In this document: positions 1 through 11,700 of the stretch, piece after piece
Layout: the number at the start of each line of letters is the position of its first letter
Numbering within the stretch: the first letter of the stretch is position 1
DNA from: Anisus vortex
Lineage: Eukaryota; Mollusca; Gastropoda; Planorbidae
Direction of reading: 5' to 3'
Length of the DNA stretch: 64,000 nt
NCBI GenBank assembly: GCA_949126835.1
Contig: OX421496.1
Span: forward strand, 20,035,844 to 20,099,843
Position numbers and translations under genes: made by a program
The notes under the pieces: model-generated
Database searches by the model: none
What the model was told of the DNA's origin: nothing
What the model saw: only the letters and a program-made list of their open reading frames with translations

Positions 1-2122
1 GAAAAATTTTTTTTTTTAAACAATTAATTGTGCAACACTAGAAATTAAAGACATCAATTTATTACAATAAAACATTTCGAACGTGTGGCTCACATAAGTA
101 CAATCAATACAGACACACATTCAATCAGCTACTATAAGGCATTTCAAAGTGAACTACACCATGTATTTCTGGTATTTGTTTCCGGCCCATCAACATCGAA
201 GGTTATATAAAGCCTTGTTGTTAACGTTGTTGTCATGTTTTTCTTGCATCCATGTTATTGTTCTTATATATTTTTTAATTCTGTTGTACAATTGTATGTC
301 TTTAATATAGTTTATTATATATTTTAGTTTAATTTTGCTGAAAAGTTATTGAAGGTTTCCACAGTAATATTATTTACGTCGAATTTCACTAAATGTATTG
401 CATTCCAATAAAATGTGTGAAACTGTTAGGGTGACATTGATTGATTGGTGCATGTGCGTTGATGCTTGTCAAAAAGAACTGTGTTCAGTAAAGAAACATT
501 TGATATGTGCTGCGAGGTAGAGCGTAATGTGTAATAGGATTGTGTCGTCAAATAAGTGCCAATTTATTTTGTTTATCGGAGAGTTCTGTCCACGTCCGAT
601 GTATGTAGTAATATTCCATATACAATAATGTACAAATCGCATCAGATTGACAAAAAGACACAAGTTTTCAAATGCGAAGTAGTTGACATAAGAAAATTAA
701 ACCTTAACTTACAATAGAAACACAAGACAAATCTAATAATAGTCAGACAGAGGTGAAAAGGAACTTTCGTATTCCCAGTGCAAAACCTAATTTATACAAG
801 ATATCTTTCTTCTGCTGATCAAGTGACATTAAAGTAATTGAATAGGTTGCCTTAACCAGTCATAGAAAAAACAAGCATTATTTAAAACGTCATATGCAAG
901 ACTATGATAATTGCCATCAGTCTTGTGCGTTTACATGTTGTGTGTCATGCTATTGGTTGTGGTTTTACATGTAGTAGCCTAAGTGTTGCTAGTAGTGTGT
1001 GTCAAACCTGCTTATAGTCACATTTTGTAACCACGTGACAACTGGTCATCTCTTTACTTATATTTCCATTCACAGGGAGCTTATTATAATCAATTTCAAA
1101 GATCGAATCAACGCCATGTTCACGGAATTAGCCGATCACTTCCGAGTGTGTTTACGCAACAGAAGGAGCGAGGAATTCTGTAAGAACTTTTAATACACAA
1201 AACAATTATTCTAAAAACTAACAAAAGAAAAGAAACATATTAAAGGTATGGTTCGAATAAACCCCTGGCCCCCTTCCTTGAACAAAAATTGACCGCTTTG
1301 GCCCATGTAATGCCCAAACGCCCTTATCTCTCAATATCGTCACCCACACACTTTATATATTATGTCTTTCAAAAACAAGAACGCCATGGGTTGTTGTTCT
1401 TTTATTATTAAAGGGACATCACTCCGTATTTAACATTTTGGACTAACTTAAATGTGTTTTATTGAAGGCTATTTGAAACGTAGACGAATATTATACTCTT
1501 AAAACAATCCTAGCACAGGCCTATACTCGAGAGATTGTATTTATCTGCATCGATTACTTGTCATCATACTATATTGCGTGTATAAAGCCCTCACACACAC
1601 ACACACGCTTTAAACTAGAAGATATATAATAGAAGTGCTATTCATGATGACGATAGAAAATGCCCAAAGACATTTTGACAAGCAATGGAGGGGTTGATTT
1701 GGGGTTTAACACCTGCATTCGATGCGTGACCTCGTATTTGGATAACCTTGATAAACCAAGAAATGAACAATAGGTAACACATTAGTTTAATGATGATGGA
1801 AGAAATTGTGGGCTATACAAAAGCTTTTCCTGGGCTTTAGACTTTCACCACACATTCATGAAATCGAATCAATACTTTGAAACAAAAACACTTTAAAAAA
1901 AATCATTGGATGAGTTAAAATAAGAAAAAAAAATGTTAGTCCTTTGGTCTCCTTTCTACATTATGTTCAGTTCTTTGTTGTTAACTATATTGATTTCCAT
2001 TACTGTCCCCCTTCAAGGTCTGCTATTATGGCCCTTGAATTTTCACCAGCAATACTTCAAGGTGTGTTCTTATATTACAGCGCACAGCGCACACAATACA
2101 AGGGGTGGATTACTCTGGATGC
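1..2122. other. Upstream region of PDZ gene, no confident gene
   Basis: AT-rich DNA. The only coding candidate is a possible + exon at 1076-1179 (listed separately). A short CA run lies near 1590-1605. Other open frames here are short and show no family signature. The true 5' end of the PDZ gene may lie here or to the left of the window. Confidence 0.5.
1076..1179 (+). CDS. Possible upstream exon of the PDZ gene
   Basis: The stretch is bounded by an acceptor (CACAG before 1076) and a good donor (GTAAGAAC from 1180). It encodes a charged segment containing INFKDRINAMFTELADHF and ending RNRRSEEF. Its end phase (one base over) does not match the start phase of the next confident exon at 2945. 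So at least one more exon would be needed between them, or the candidate is wrong. I do not recognise a domain with certainty. An all-helical segment ahead of PDZ domains would fit harmonin/whirlin-type scaffolds, but that is inference. Confidence 0.35.
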
Positions 2123-2796
2123 CACTTCTGTATCCATGGGCCTCATCGCTGGCGAAATGTGGAAACCGCCAGTACGCTTGCATCAAGAGCACACCGGTGG
2201 GCTAACAGATAGGGGAAAGCACGCTGCGTGTTGTATGTTTCATTGCACTACCGAGAGGCTCCGAGCCTGCCTTCGGTGGGGAGGAAGCAATGTGCGCAGC
2301 AGTCCTGCCTCAACCCCGCCCTGGTGCCTGGATGACCATAGGCCCACCTATAGTATGGGATTTGTGCAGGCATACGGGCAAGCCACCACGATAATGATCC
2401 GAGGGGAATTCTGCAGTAAGGAAAAGTAATGTAGTGCATGTGGCTGCGGAGACCGTGCCCTGTGTTACACGCCACGCTGATATGGTGGCTGGCGACGGAC
2501 AGGACCTTGGTGCCCATCCCCCGGTCCACCCCTGAACATCGTTACAACCTGGACGTAAGAGCCGACAGTTTACTATAGCTCTGGCCATCATGGCACAAGG
2601 GCGGGTTTGAGAGGCGGAACTTCTGTGCACATTGCTTCCTCCCCACCCAGGCTGGGCGCCTCTCTATGGTGCAATGAGACCTCGGGTGCGCAGCACGGGC
2701 TTTCCACCGTGCGATAGCCCACCGGTGTGCTATTGATGCAAGCGTATCTGTGGTGGTGTCCACACTTCGCCGACGATGATGCCATGGGCACAAAAG
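2123..2796. repeat. GC-rich foldback (long inverted-repeat) element
   Basis: Two arms of about 200 bp (about 2123-2340 and 2580-2796) are diverged reverse complements around a spacer of about 240 bp. The left arm has CTTGCATCAAGAGCACACCG and GGTGGGGAGGAAGCAATGTG; the right arm carries their near-complements. Base composition is clearly more GC-rich than the flanks. Several overlapping open frames inside are by-products of this composition. It may be a foldback transposon or two head-to-head copies of one repeat. No clear target-site duplication was seen. Confidence 0.7.
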
Positions 2797-2944
2797 TGAA
2801 AGATTAGTACCAGACTGTGATGGATATTTTTGATTTTACAAAAGAACTTCTCAACATTAAACACACCAGTTCAGTGGCTTCCGTTGAGTTAACCTTCATT
2901 GAATGTATTTGTCTGTTTGTTTGTGAGATATGAATATATTTCAG

Positions 2945-5900
2945 ACTGGAAGGCCGCAAAGCTATCGTTTTTCTCAGAAGGCACAGCGAAGGTCAACTAG
3001 GTGTTGGGATCCAGGGTGGTCAAGAGTTCAACTTACCTGTGATTGTGTCCGTGCCCGGTGAGCAAGGACAAGCCAGAGTATGTCACAACTGTCTGTTATT
3101 ATTAGAACATAACTTTATTATTATATATTTAGGCCAGAGTATGTCACAACTGTCTGTTACTATTAGAAAAATACAAATTATAAGTTTATATTAAGACCAT
3201 AGTTGGTCACCTTAGTCTATTATCTCTCTCTCTATATATATATATAATATACATATATATATATAGTTGAATGTGTGTGTCAAATAGGACACCCGTGTAT
3301 TGCCAATTCAAAAACACGTGACCTTATTGTCTCATATTTTACTTTTTCGATCTCGCTTCTGCGTGTGTCCTCCCTAACAAAGTGATTAGCGTCTCGTACT
3401 CTCATGTTGGAGGCCTACGTTCCTTTCCCTGTTGAGTCCTTTTTTCCCTTTAATACATAATAGGTATAAGGCTCCTTTTTTCCATTAGATAATATTACTT
3501 TTATAAGATTATATTTAGAGCAGAGTAGGCCACCTCTGTCTGTTACAATTATAACATAACATGTTAGATATATATATATATATTTAGGTTACCATGTGTT
3601 AAATGTCGTCCAGACATTTACAGACTTGTATCTTTAGTTACGTTTTCCAGTGATTGGTTACCAAACGTTATATTTTCTATATTTAAATGAAAGTTAATAA
3701 ACTACGTGGCAATACACGAAGATTGTGCGCATAATCCAGTCGCATTTACTTTTTCTTTTCACCGAGAAATGTCATGTACCCTTCAGAGCTGGTAAAGTGT
3801 GGAACACCGTCCAGTCCCAGGAATAAAACTCTAAAAGTTAACCCGGATTTGAACCTTAGACCTCTGGAATGATATTTCAAATGTGATTTCATAAGACCAC
3901 CGTGTCCCATATTGAAAAAAGAGGGACGAGCAACATTTTTAATGGATCAATGTGTAGGCATACTTTTTAACTCCTTGTTTAAAACCTAATTAAGGCCTAC
4001 ACTTACATATTTTTGAGTCCTCACTTGCAGGGACTATGTGCTGGTGACAGAATACTCACTGTTAACGGAACTGACTTCAGGAACATTACTCACGCAGAAG
4101 CTGTGACTGTCATTCAGTCAGCCTGGAATGTACTAATGTTGGTTGAACACCAAGACAGTTTTGACCAGGACAAACTACGTCATGGTACTATTTACTAATG
4201 TACTTTTTTTATAAGATTTTTTTAGAGCATTATTGTATATGGTGGGGGTTTGGTGGCCCAAAGCGTTCGGCTGGCGTACCGAAGGTCCTGGGTTCAAATC
4301 TGGGTGGAGGCTAGGATTTTCTCCCGGGTCTGGAGGGTGTCCATGAGTCTATCCAGCTCCTGGTGGGTACCTGACCTTAGTCGGGGTAAAGTAAATACGG
4401 CTGTGCATGGTGCTGGCCACACAATTACCTAGCATACCGTGGCCACAGAAACTGGTAAATGCTACTTCACCGGCCCTATGGATCAATTTGGTCAGACGGG
4501 ATACTTTACTTATTGTATATGTTACAGACGCTCATTCTGTGCCGAAGATTGCGTACTTCACTTATCAGTGCTTTGAGTCTAGTCTTGCATTTGGATTTGG
4601 GTAAATGGTTTTCAGTTGTTGGTTTTCCTGGCTTAAAATGCCTGAGGCAACCATTCCATGCCCGGATACTGCTCAGAAAGACTCAAAGAATGTATAAATG
4701 TTTGTGCTGCAGGTGAAATGAGAAAAGTTATTGTGTCTTTTAGCTGGCTCTCGATTACATGCTAGCTTGAACATTTTGTTTTAAATACTTTTGCAATAAA
4801 AAATAATCAGATTTACTCAAGTTACAAATAGGCTTATTATTGCTTGTTGCAAACAGTCCCTAATAAGCCTAGCAGACTTTATAAAATATATTCCTTAGAT
4901 AAGCTGAATAGGCTATATAAAAGTATAAATAAAAAGTAAAAAAACTACTGTTATTCTAATGGAAGTTACCTCCCATTCATGTTGGTGTAAGATATACTTT
5001 CCCATCATATATTGTGAATTCTCTCATAAAGCTAATTAATGAAAATAATTCCAATAAAAGACAAAACGTCTATGCAACAATGTTTACAGAATCCAGATCC
5101 AGTCCACCAACATATCAAGAACTGGAACTTTTCATTTATCCATCTAAGAATAAAATGCTGGGATGTGGCGTCAACAGGTAGGCTATACAGCTATATCTAC
5201 TAAAGTTCAAGTAATGATTCCATAACATTAGCTATAACTATAATCTATAACCATTAGCTTTAGCTTTTAGCTGGGGAATAAATAAAGTGGTCAATTCACA
5301 AATAAAATTTTCATTTACAGAAACAAAAGCTTAAATCTTAGAAATCAAAATCTTAAATTGAAATCTTAGAAATCTGTGTCAATGTTATTAAATCTATAAT
5401 GTATAGATATAGAAATGAATAGTCAAGGAAAATAAAGATATAGGCACTTATTAGTATTATTATATAAAATGGTTGCAACAAAACCAATTTGAAAAAAAAG
5501 ATAGGAAACTAGTTATTGTAGATTTAAAATACCAATTTTAATTCCAAATATCTATTAAAATTTGTTGTTTAAATGACATACTTGGTCTAACCCTTACTTC
5601 TTGTTCCACTGACAATGATTGTATGAAATTATTTTTTTCACAAACGAACAAGAATTTTTTGTGTCTGTTTTGCTGATGACAGATGTTTAATATGTTTCAG
5701 AGATGCTAGAGGAAATTTTAACATAGTGACAGTAGCCAAAGAGTCACCAGCGAGTAGAGCAGGTTTACTTATAGAAGATTGCCTTGTTGAGGTATATCAC
5801 TCTTGTTCACTTTTAGTTACACAATTTGCAGTACATTATATTTAAACAAAATAGTTATTAAAAACCTACAATAATCCTTGTTAACAATTTATATAACAAC

Positions 5901-7966
5901 TTACTTCAAAAACATATTTTACACTTCTTTTTTCTTTTGATTAATGTTTTATTTAATTATACCAGTGTTTTTCTTTTTAAAAACCTTTTTTTTAAAACAA
6001 CTGTTTATCTTGTTGATTGTTGCACTCTGCTCTTTGATCCAAATGAAGTCATTGGCGTATAACTGGCGTATAACTGGCGTATAACTGGCGTATAACTGGC
6101 GTATAACTGGCGTATAACTGGCGTATAACTGGCGTATAACTGGCGTATAACTGGCGTATAACCTGCGTATAACTGGCGTATAACTGGCGTATAACTGGCG
6201 TATAACTGGCGTATAACTGGCGTATAACAATATTTATAGTACAGAAATGTAAAATTTTTGCCTGCTAATGATTTAATTAATAAAGCACAAAAAGGAACAA
6301 ATTTACGGGTATTATTTCGTTAATGCGATTTTCAAAACATATTTAATTTCTTTCAACAAAAACTAAAATCCCACTTTTACAAGATTGACTAAATTAAATA
6401 GACATTAAAATATGATAAAATGATCGAACAGTCTCTTTGTAATAAGAGCAATTAATTTTTATTAAGAGAAAATTAAATGAAATCCTTTAATTCGTTTAAA
6501 GTTTCCAGTTAACAAGACAATTTTTCTAAGTATATTAGATGCAATTGACTATTGAATAAACAATTCTATTGGTCAGATTGAAGGTATTGCTGTGTCCAGT
6601 CTCAGTGACAACCAGGTGTTTGCATTAATTCAAGATGTAAAGAGAATTTGTGTTAAGATTCACAGACATAAAAGTAAGTTAGCACAACAGCTTTGAATTG
6701 AGTGAGATTTCCAACACTATTCATGTACGCTACCATGTAATAGAAAATATTCGTTTTATTACTAATATTAAAAGAAACAAATTTATAAACATAATAATTA
6801 TATAATACACGAACTTAATCTACTGTAACATTTTACAAATTTCATTTTCCAGATATTATTTAATATTTTGGGCAAATTGAGATGTTAAAATATAGAATCT
6901 ATCAGTAATATTATTTAGTGCAACATTTAATTTTAGCTAACTTTATTATCTCCCTTCCTAGGAAAAACACAAGATCAACATGACAAAAAGTAAGTCAAAA
7001 CTAAGGAATTAAATCTCATTAAATTGTAATGTTTAAATACAAAAAATGAAGCGGAAAATTAGATAATTACACAGACTATCTATGTATGAAGAACACTTAC
7101 CGGTACCGGTAATTAAAGTTAACCTTATTTCATTTGTATTGTGTAGTAGTAGTTAGATAACCTTAATGTGCCGGTATTTTAACTCTATTTCATGCATAAA
7201 AAGTGTTTCATTCAACTCACAACGCCACTTAAATTATAAATAGCACAAAATAGCACATCCAATAACAATTACACTATTTATCTATATAATTCCACACCCA
7301 ATACCAAATGTCATACCATACCTATTTTAAATGTTACACCAAAGGTTACATTCAATATGAAATGAGACAAAGTAGCCGTTGATAATTGCAGAACTTCTCT
7401 TTCATTACGATAAACTATTCTAACTAAAACCAATTTTGATAAACACTGTAGAAAGATCTAATTCAGAGAGCATTTGCTTAAAGTCCTGAATTTTTTCTTT
7501 AAAATCCTTTTTATTTTTTACACAGTAAAGTGTAACATAATTTATTATGTCTACTAATTATCCGATAGTAGATATAGAAATTTAACGTAACTTCTATAGT
7601 TGATATAAAGCTTTATGGTCATATCCAAAACCATAAAGCATCATCTTAAAGCTGATTTAACACAAAGTAATGCAGCCTAAACCTAAAAGCCCAGTCAAAT
7701 AGCCAACAGAATATCTAACACTACCAACATTTTGTTATAATATAGTTTTACTATCATGTGATTAAATTATACATCTGATTTCTCTTTCCAGCAAAGATGA
7801 CAATATCTCTGTATCAAATTGTCATTCAAAAGAGTTTCCATCAGACTTTCATAACCGTTGCTCTTCCACACCAAGATACAATTTAGGAAAAAATTCTGAA
7901 ACTAATACTAATACACAAGCTCCCTCGCAGAAATGTTCCAAGTCTCTTTTTGGCAACAAAAGTTGA
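2945..7966 (+). CDS. Two-PDZ-domain scaffold protein, 3' exons
   Basis: Exons: 2945-3077, 4031-4184, 5090-5177, 5701-5791, 6577-6673, 6962-6989 and 7792-7966 (stop TGA 7964-7966). All joins keep phase and use GT-AG. Exons 1-2 give PDZ1, with carboxylate-binding loop QLGVGIQGG and the helix region GLCAGDRILTVNGTDF then THAEAV. Exons 3-5 give a second, more diverged PDZ with LGCGVN, SRAGLLIEDCLVE and NQVFALIQDVK. The tail is Ser/Thr/Asn-rich and ends FGNKS. PDZ domains bind C-terminal peptides of membrane proteins and build submembrane complexes. PDZ1 resembles the harmonin/whirlin/PDZD7 group, but orthology is not established. The first exon enters with one base of a split codon, so the N-terminus is missing. 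It is convergent with rrp9. Confidence 0.8.
3071..3170 (+). repeat. Tandem duplication of a splice-donor region
   Basis: AGCCAGAGTATGTCACAACT at the exon/intron boundary (donor GTATGT at 3078) is repeated 62 bp downstream as GGCCAGAGTATGTCACAACT, followed by CTGTCTGTTA in both. A more diverged relative lies at about 3516-3560. The duplicated copy retains the donor motif. Confidence 0.75.
3221..3266. repeat. CT/TA microsatellite
   Basis: CTCTCTCTC runs into (TA)n with small interruptions, in the first intron of the PDZ model. Another TA run lies at about 3567-3582. Confidence 0.85.
4238..4490 (+). mobile_element. tRNA-derived SINE, copy A (+)
   Basis: The head looks tRNA-like: GGTGGCCCAAAGCG (A box-like) and GGTTCAAATCTGG (B box-like, RNA polymerase III promoter). 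The body contains CTCCCGGGTCTGGAGGG and GGTGGGTACCTGACCTTAG. The tail contains CCGTGGCCACAGAAACTGG and CCCTATGGATCA. Related copies occur in this window at 16.0, 20.5, 47.8 and 61.4 kb in both orientations, which shows it is dispersed. It lies in a PDZ-gene intron. Confidence 0.85.
4510..4712 (+). repeat. Unclassified interspersed repeat, copy 1
   Basis: It shares ordered blocks with 50035-50240: TATRTTACAGA, GAGTCTAGTCTTGCATTT, GGTTTTTCCTGG-like, and AACCATTCCATGCCCGGAT. It follows SINE copy A directly here but not at 50 kb, so it is a separate family or an optional tail. Confidence 0.7.
6051..6228 (+). repeat. 11-bp minisatellite, about 16 copies
   Basis: Unit ACTGGCGTATA is repeated almost perfectly inside the PDZ-gene intron 5792-6576. 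One unit near 6160 reads ACCTGCGTATA. Because 11 is not a multiple of 3, all three frames give the same periodic peptide, which produces a false minus-strand open frame. Confidence 0.95.
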
Positions 7967-8079
7967 CATTTATTTTTACTATTTAGTTTGACGTATTTAA
8001 TTTTCTATTATATCACATTTTTTAATTGTGCTTGCTTACTTGTCTTGTATTTGCTTTGTACAAATATATTTTTAACAGA

Positions 8080-8089
8080 AATAAATAAA
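8080..8089 (+). promoter_or_regulatory. Polyadenylation signals of the PDZ gene
   Basis: Two overlapping AATAAA hexamers lie about 115 bp after the stop codon, in the right place for a short 3' UTR. Confidence 0.6.
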
Positions 8090-8439
8090 ATTTATATTTG
8101 AAGAACAGAATTGATATCAGCTCTTTTAATGATTTAACTTTAACAATAATTAACCAGTGGGTGTAGCCCAATGGTGGGCCATATGCAAACTCTTCATTGC
8201 ATTATATTTTAATTTTACAATTATGAAAAAACTGTTGTATGTTTTTTTACTTTTAATTATATTTTCATAAGATAAAACATGTGGTGCTGCTTTTTACTCA
8301 GCCACATTATTTTAAGATTTACCTTAGTTAACATTTAACATGCTTTAGACCCCTACTGTCGTACTTATAGGTTGGGTCAGTTAATGCTACATTTAATTTT
8401 TTTATATTTGTTTTGTATCATCAGTTAGCTTTGTCTCTC

Positions 8440-8550
8440 CTAGCTTAGAGTAATGTCCGTGTTTTTAGTTGTATGTTAAAAGCGCTCTGAGCTTACAGTA
8501 GGTTTGTTGGCAGCACTATACAAATATTATTATTATTATTATATAATACA
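8440..8550 (+). mobile_element. SINE 3'-tail fragment between convergent genes
   Basis: AAAGCGCTCTGAGC, then TTGGCAGCACTATACAAATA and an (ATT)n run. This is the typical tail layout of a widespread invertebrate SINE group. The 5' part is too diverged to delimit. It lies in the 770-bp space between the PDZ gene and rrp9. Confidence 0.6.
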
Positions 8551-8675
8551 GTAGAGATACTAAATATTCCAGTATTCAGAAATAGCATATACAATTGCCA
8601 ACAGTAACATACCCCTTTCCACAATTTAATGACTCAAATCAAAGATAAATGCAACCAAATGTATAATTGTTATAA

Positions 8676-8681
8676 TTTATT
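8676..8681 (-). promoter_or_regulatory. rrp9: rrp9 polyadenylation signal
   Basis: AATAAA on the minus strand, about 55 bp beyond the rrp9 stop codon. Confidence 0.55.
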
Positions 8682-8735
8682 GAAACATTTAGCTGATAGT
8701 GATTTTAGATGATCTCATTTACGGTCCAAGTATAA

Positions 8736-11700
8736 TTAACTACTTTTCAAAGGTATCAAGACCCATCCATTTTTAGCATCCTTTAGACGCCACCATCTGC
8801 CCATTTTATGTTCTTGTCCTACTGCTGCTACAAGAAAGTCTCCGTTGGTGGAAAACTTCAAACAGTTGACAAAACCTTTCTGAAAAACAATAACATTTTA
8901 CTATTAATATATATTTATAACTTTAAACACTTGTTCAGCTAGCAAGCATGTAGTCTAGTGTTAATGGAATATTAAGGTTAGGTCCTACAATAATTTATAA
9001 CATTATAAAGTTGTTTTTTGTTTAATAATGAAGTCTAACGTTGCTGATGGTAACACATCTATCCAACCAGGCCACAAACAAATAACTTACCACAGGAATA
9101 TTAAACAAAGGTGATAATGTTTTATAGTCAGCACTGCACTTCCATAACCTAACATTGCCATCTTTTGAACCTTTAAAATCAAAACATTCTGTGTTAAAGA
9201 TGTTTTTAAAAACAAGCTGGAAAAAACAATCAAATACTGTCCTAAAAATAAATTAATCCATTAAAACAAAATTTTCTGTATTCTGTTGTCCATAAAGAAA
9301 ATGTTTACCTGAAGCCACTAAGTCTGTATGCTGTAAAGCCGCTACTGAAGAAATCCAGTTTTCATCTCCAATTCCACCTCTCACACCATGAGCATTTTTG
9401 ACAGTAGTTAATGGTTTTTTCTTTAGAACACTCCATAAACTTATTGAACTGTTGATAAGAAATGAGTGAAATCAAAAACATACTTTTAAAATCTTATCAA
9501 AGAATCATTGTGCAATAGATCATTCTTGAACAGGTTTCAATTTATCTTTTAAAACAACACAAAAAAATGTTATCAATTATCAGAACAATAAAAATAATTA
9601 TAATCATAACAAAACAAACCAAACATTAAACTTAATGAACTTACTTGTCATCAGCCCCAGTGAAAAAATTACTTTCACTTATCAAAGCAACACACTCTAT
9701 CGAACCACTGAAGAATAGTAGACAAGGGTTAAAACACAATAAACAAATATAAGTAGAATAGTAGACAAGGGTTACAACACAATAAACAAACATAAGTAGA
9801 ATAGTAGAAAAGTTACAACACAATAAACAAATATAAGTAGAATAGTAGACAAGTTACAACACAATAAACAAATATAAGTAGAATAGTAGACAAGTTACAA
9901 CACAATAAACAAATATAAGTAGAATAGTAGACAAGTTACAACACAATAAATAAATTTAAGTAGAACAGTAGACAAGTTACAACACAATAAATAAATTTAA
10001 GTAGAATAGTAGACAAGTTACAACACAAAAAACAAATATAAGTAGAATAGTAGACAAGTTACAACACAATAAATAAATTTAAGTAGAATAGTAGACAAGT
10101 TACAACACAATAAAAAAATATAACAGACAAAAACTGAATGTATAAATTTAAATTACAGTATATACTCGCGGATAAGTCACATTTTTTTTTTTTTTTAAAT
10201 TTTGACAAAAAGTAGGGTAAGACTTGTACACCCAACAGTGTTTTTGAAGTTTGAAAACATCATTACCGTACTCTTGTCATAAAGTTTCCTACATCACCAG
10301 TATCATTGATTGTAGTGATGTAGAATTACTAGGATATGCGTAGGCCTACATTTTACATTTAGAAAACTTTCGTAGGTGTAAATATACTCTTTTTATATAA
10401 ATGAAATGGACAAATATTTTAGGTCTTTCAGCCCCCCCCCCTTTTTCTTTTAAACTTTTAGGAGTTTTGTATTGCTGAAACGTAGCGTTAGTTTATGGCA
10501 TCATTTTTCGTAGGCCTATTGAATGCAAATTACAGTATGAAAAGAATCGTAAATGTGTGAAAGCCTATCTAGGCCTACAATGTAGGTATACTATAAGCTT
10601 GTAGACTAGTAGCTTACGATGCATTTTGTTTAGGACCGATGGTCTAGCTTTAGGCTATAACCCACTTATAAGGCTGTGTTCAGCATTCTGAGAAAACCAT
10701 GCCATGTCTAAGCAATGTTTCCAAAACTACACCGATCTACACATTTTTAGGACATCTAGGAAAAATTCTGCACAAACTATTTTTTTTCAAATCTATATAG
10801 AAATAGTGCATAAAATGTCAATAATGTGTTTCATTTTTCCTTAGTTTCATGTAAGAGTTGAAAAATACACAGCTTATTGTCGGTCATGAAGAAAAAAAGC
10901 CAGCATTCACTGCTTTATTAATTTTGTTTGCGCAGTCAAATCTGACCCGTTCTCACAAAAGGTGTCGCGAATAGCATTTTGTGCTACACGGGTTTTTGTG
11001 TTGTGGGGGTCTTTCCGGTGATTTTTTTTTATCTTTTGTAAATACTAGTTTATCCATTTCTAAATCATAATTTATATGTGTTTTATATTTTTGTCTACTT
11101 AAAAATATTTTAATTAATTATTTTGATCAACGTGTGATTTAAAATTTATTATAAGTTCACTAAAATTCGGCTTTATTTAACCTATTGTTTTGTATCAAGC
11201 CCTTGACAGAACCCCAAAACATTATATATCCTTGAAAAGGGCAGACTTTCGGGAATTTCTATGTGATCACAATTTATTTATAGAAACCAATCAGAAAACT
11301 TTTAAGCCTGAAGTTTGGGATAAACAATTCCTTTCTTTCTATCCAATGAAAATTCGTTTATAAATTGATCATTGGTTACGATAACATATTTTTCCAATAC
11401 AAATTCGCTGATTGGCTTTTGGGATACAAGGCGGTACTGTTTAGGCTTTCCGTTTTCGAGGTTATGACAATTTCACACAATGGAGAGCGGCATAGCTTCA
11501 GTGCTAAATTCATTGAGAGATGTGATTTTTTATTATTTTTTGTTCAGTTTTATTATAAAATAATATCGTAAATACACCAATAAAAAGATAATTGAATGCC
11601 CTTTCGATTGGTATGTAAATATAGATATTACGAATCTGGTTGCTATAGAGTTTAGACATTTTCAAATGCATTAACTTTAAAACGCCTTTTCTCGAAACTC

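Noticed and set aside
1933..2793. Several open frames on both strands, up to 161 aa
   Set aside because: They come from the GC-rich foldback element; no family motif, and arms mirror each other on opposite strands.
4238..4310. Functional tRNA gene
   Set aside because: A/B box-like motifs are present but no cloverleaf can be closed and the same sequence recurs with a SINE body; it is a SINE head.
6051..6228. CRISPR-like array
   Set aside because: Units are directly contiguous 11-mers without spacers, in a eukaryotic intron.
5949..6230. Periodic minus-strand open frame (YASYTPVIRQL repeats)
   Set aside because: It is a translation of the 11-bp minisatellite; any frame is open because no unit contains a stop.
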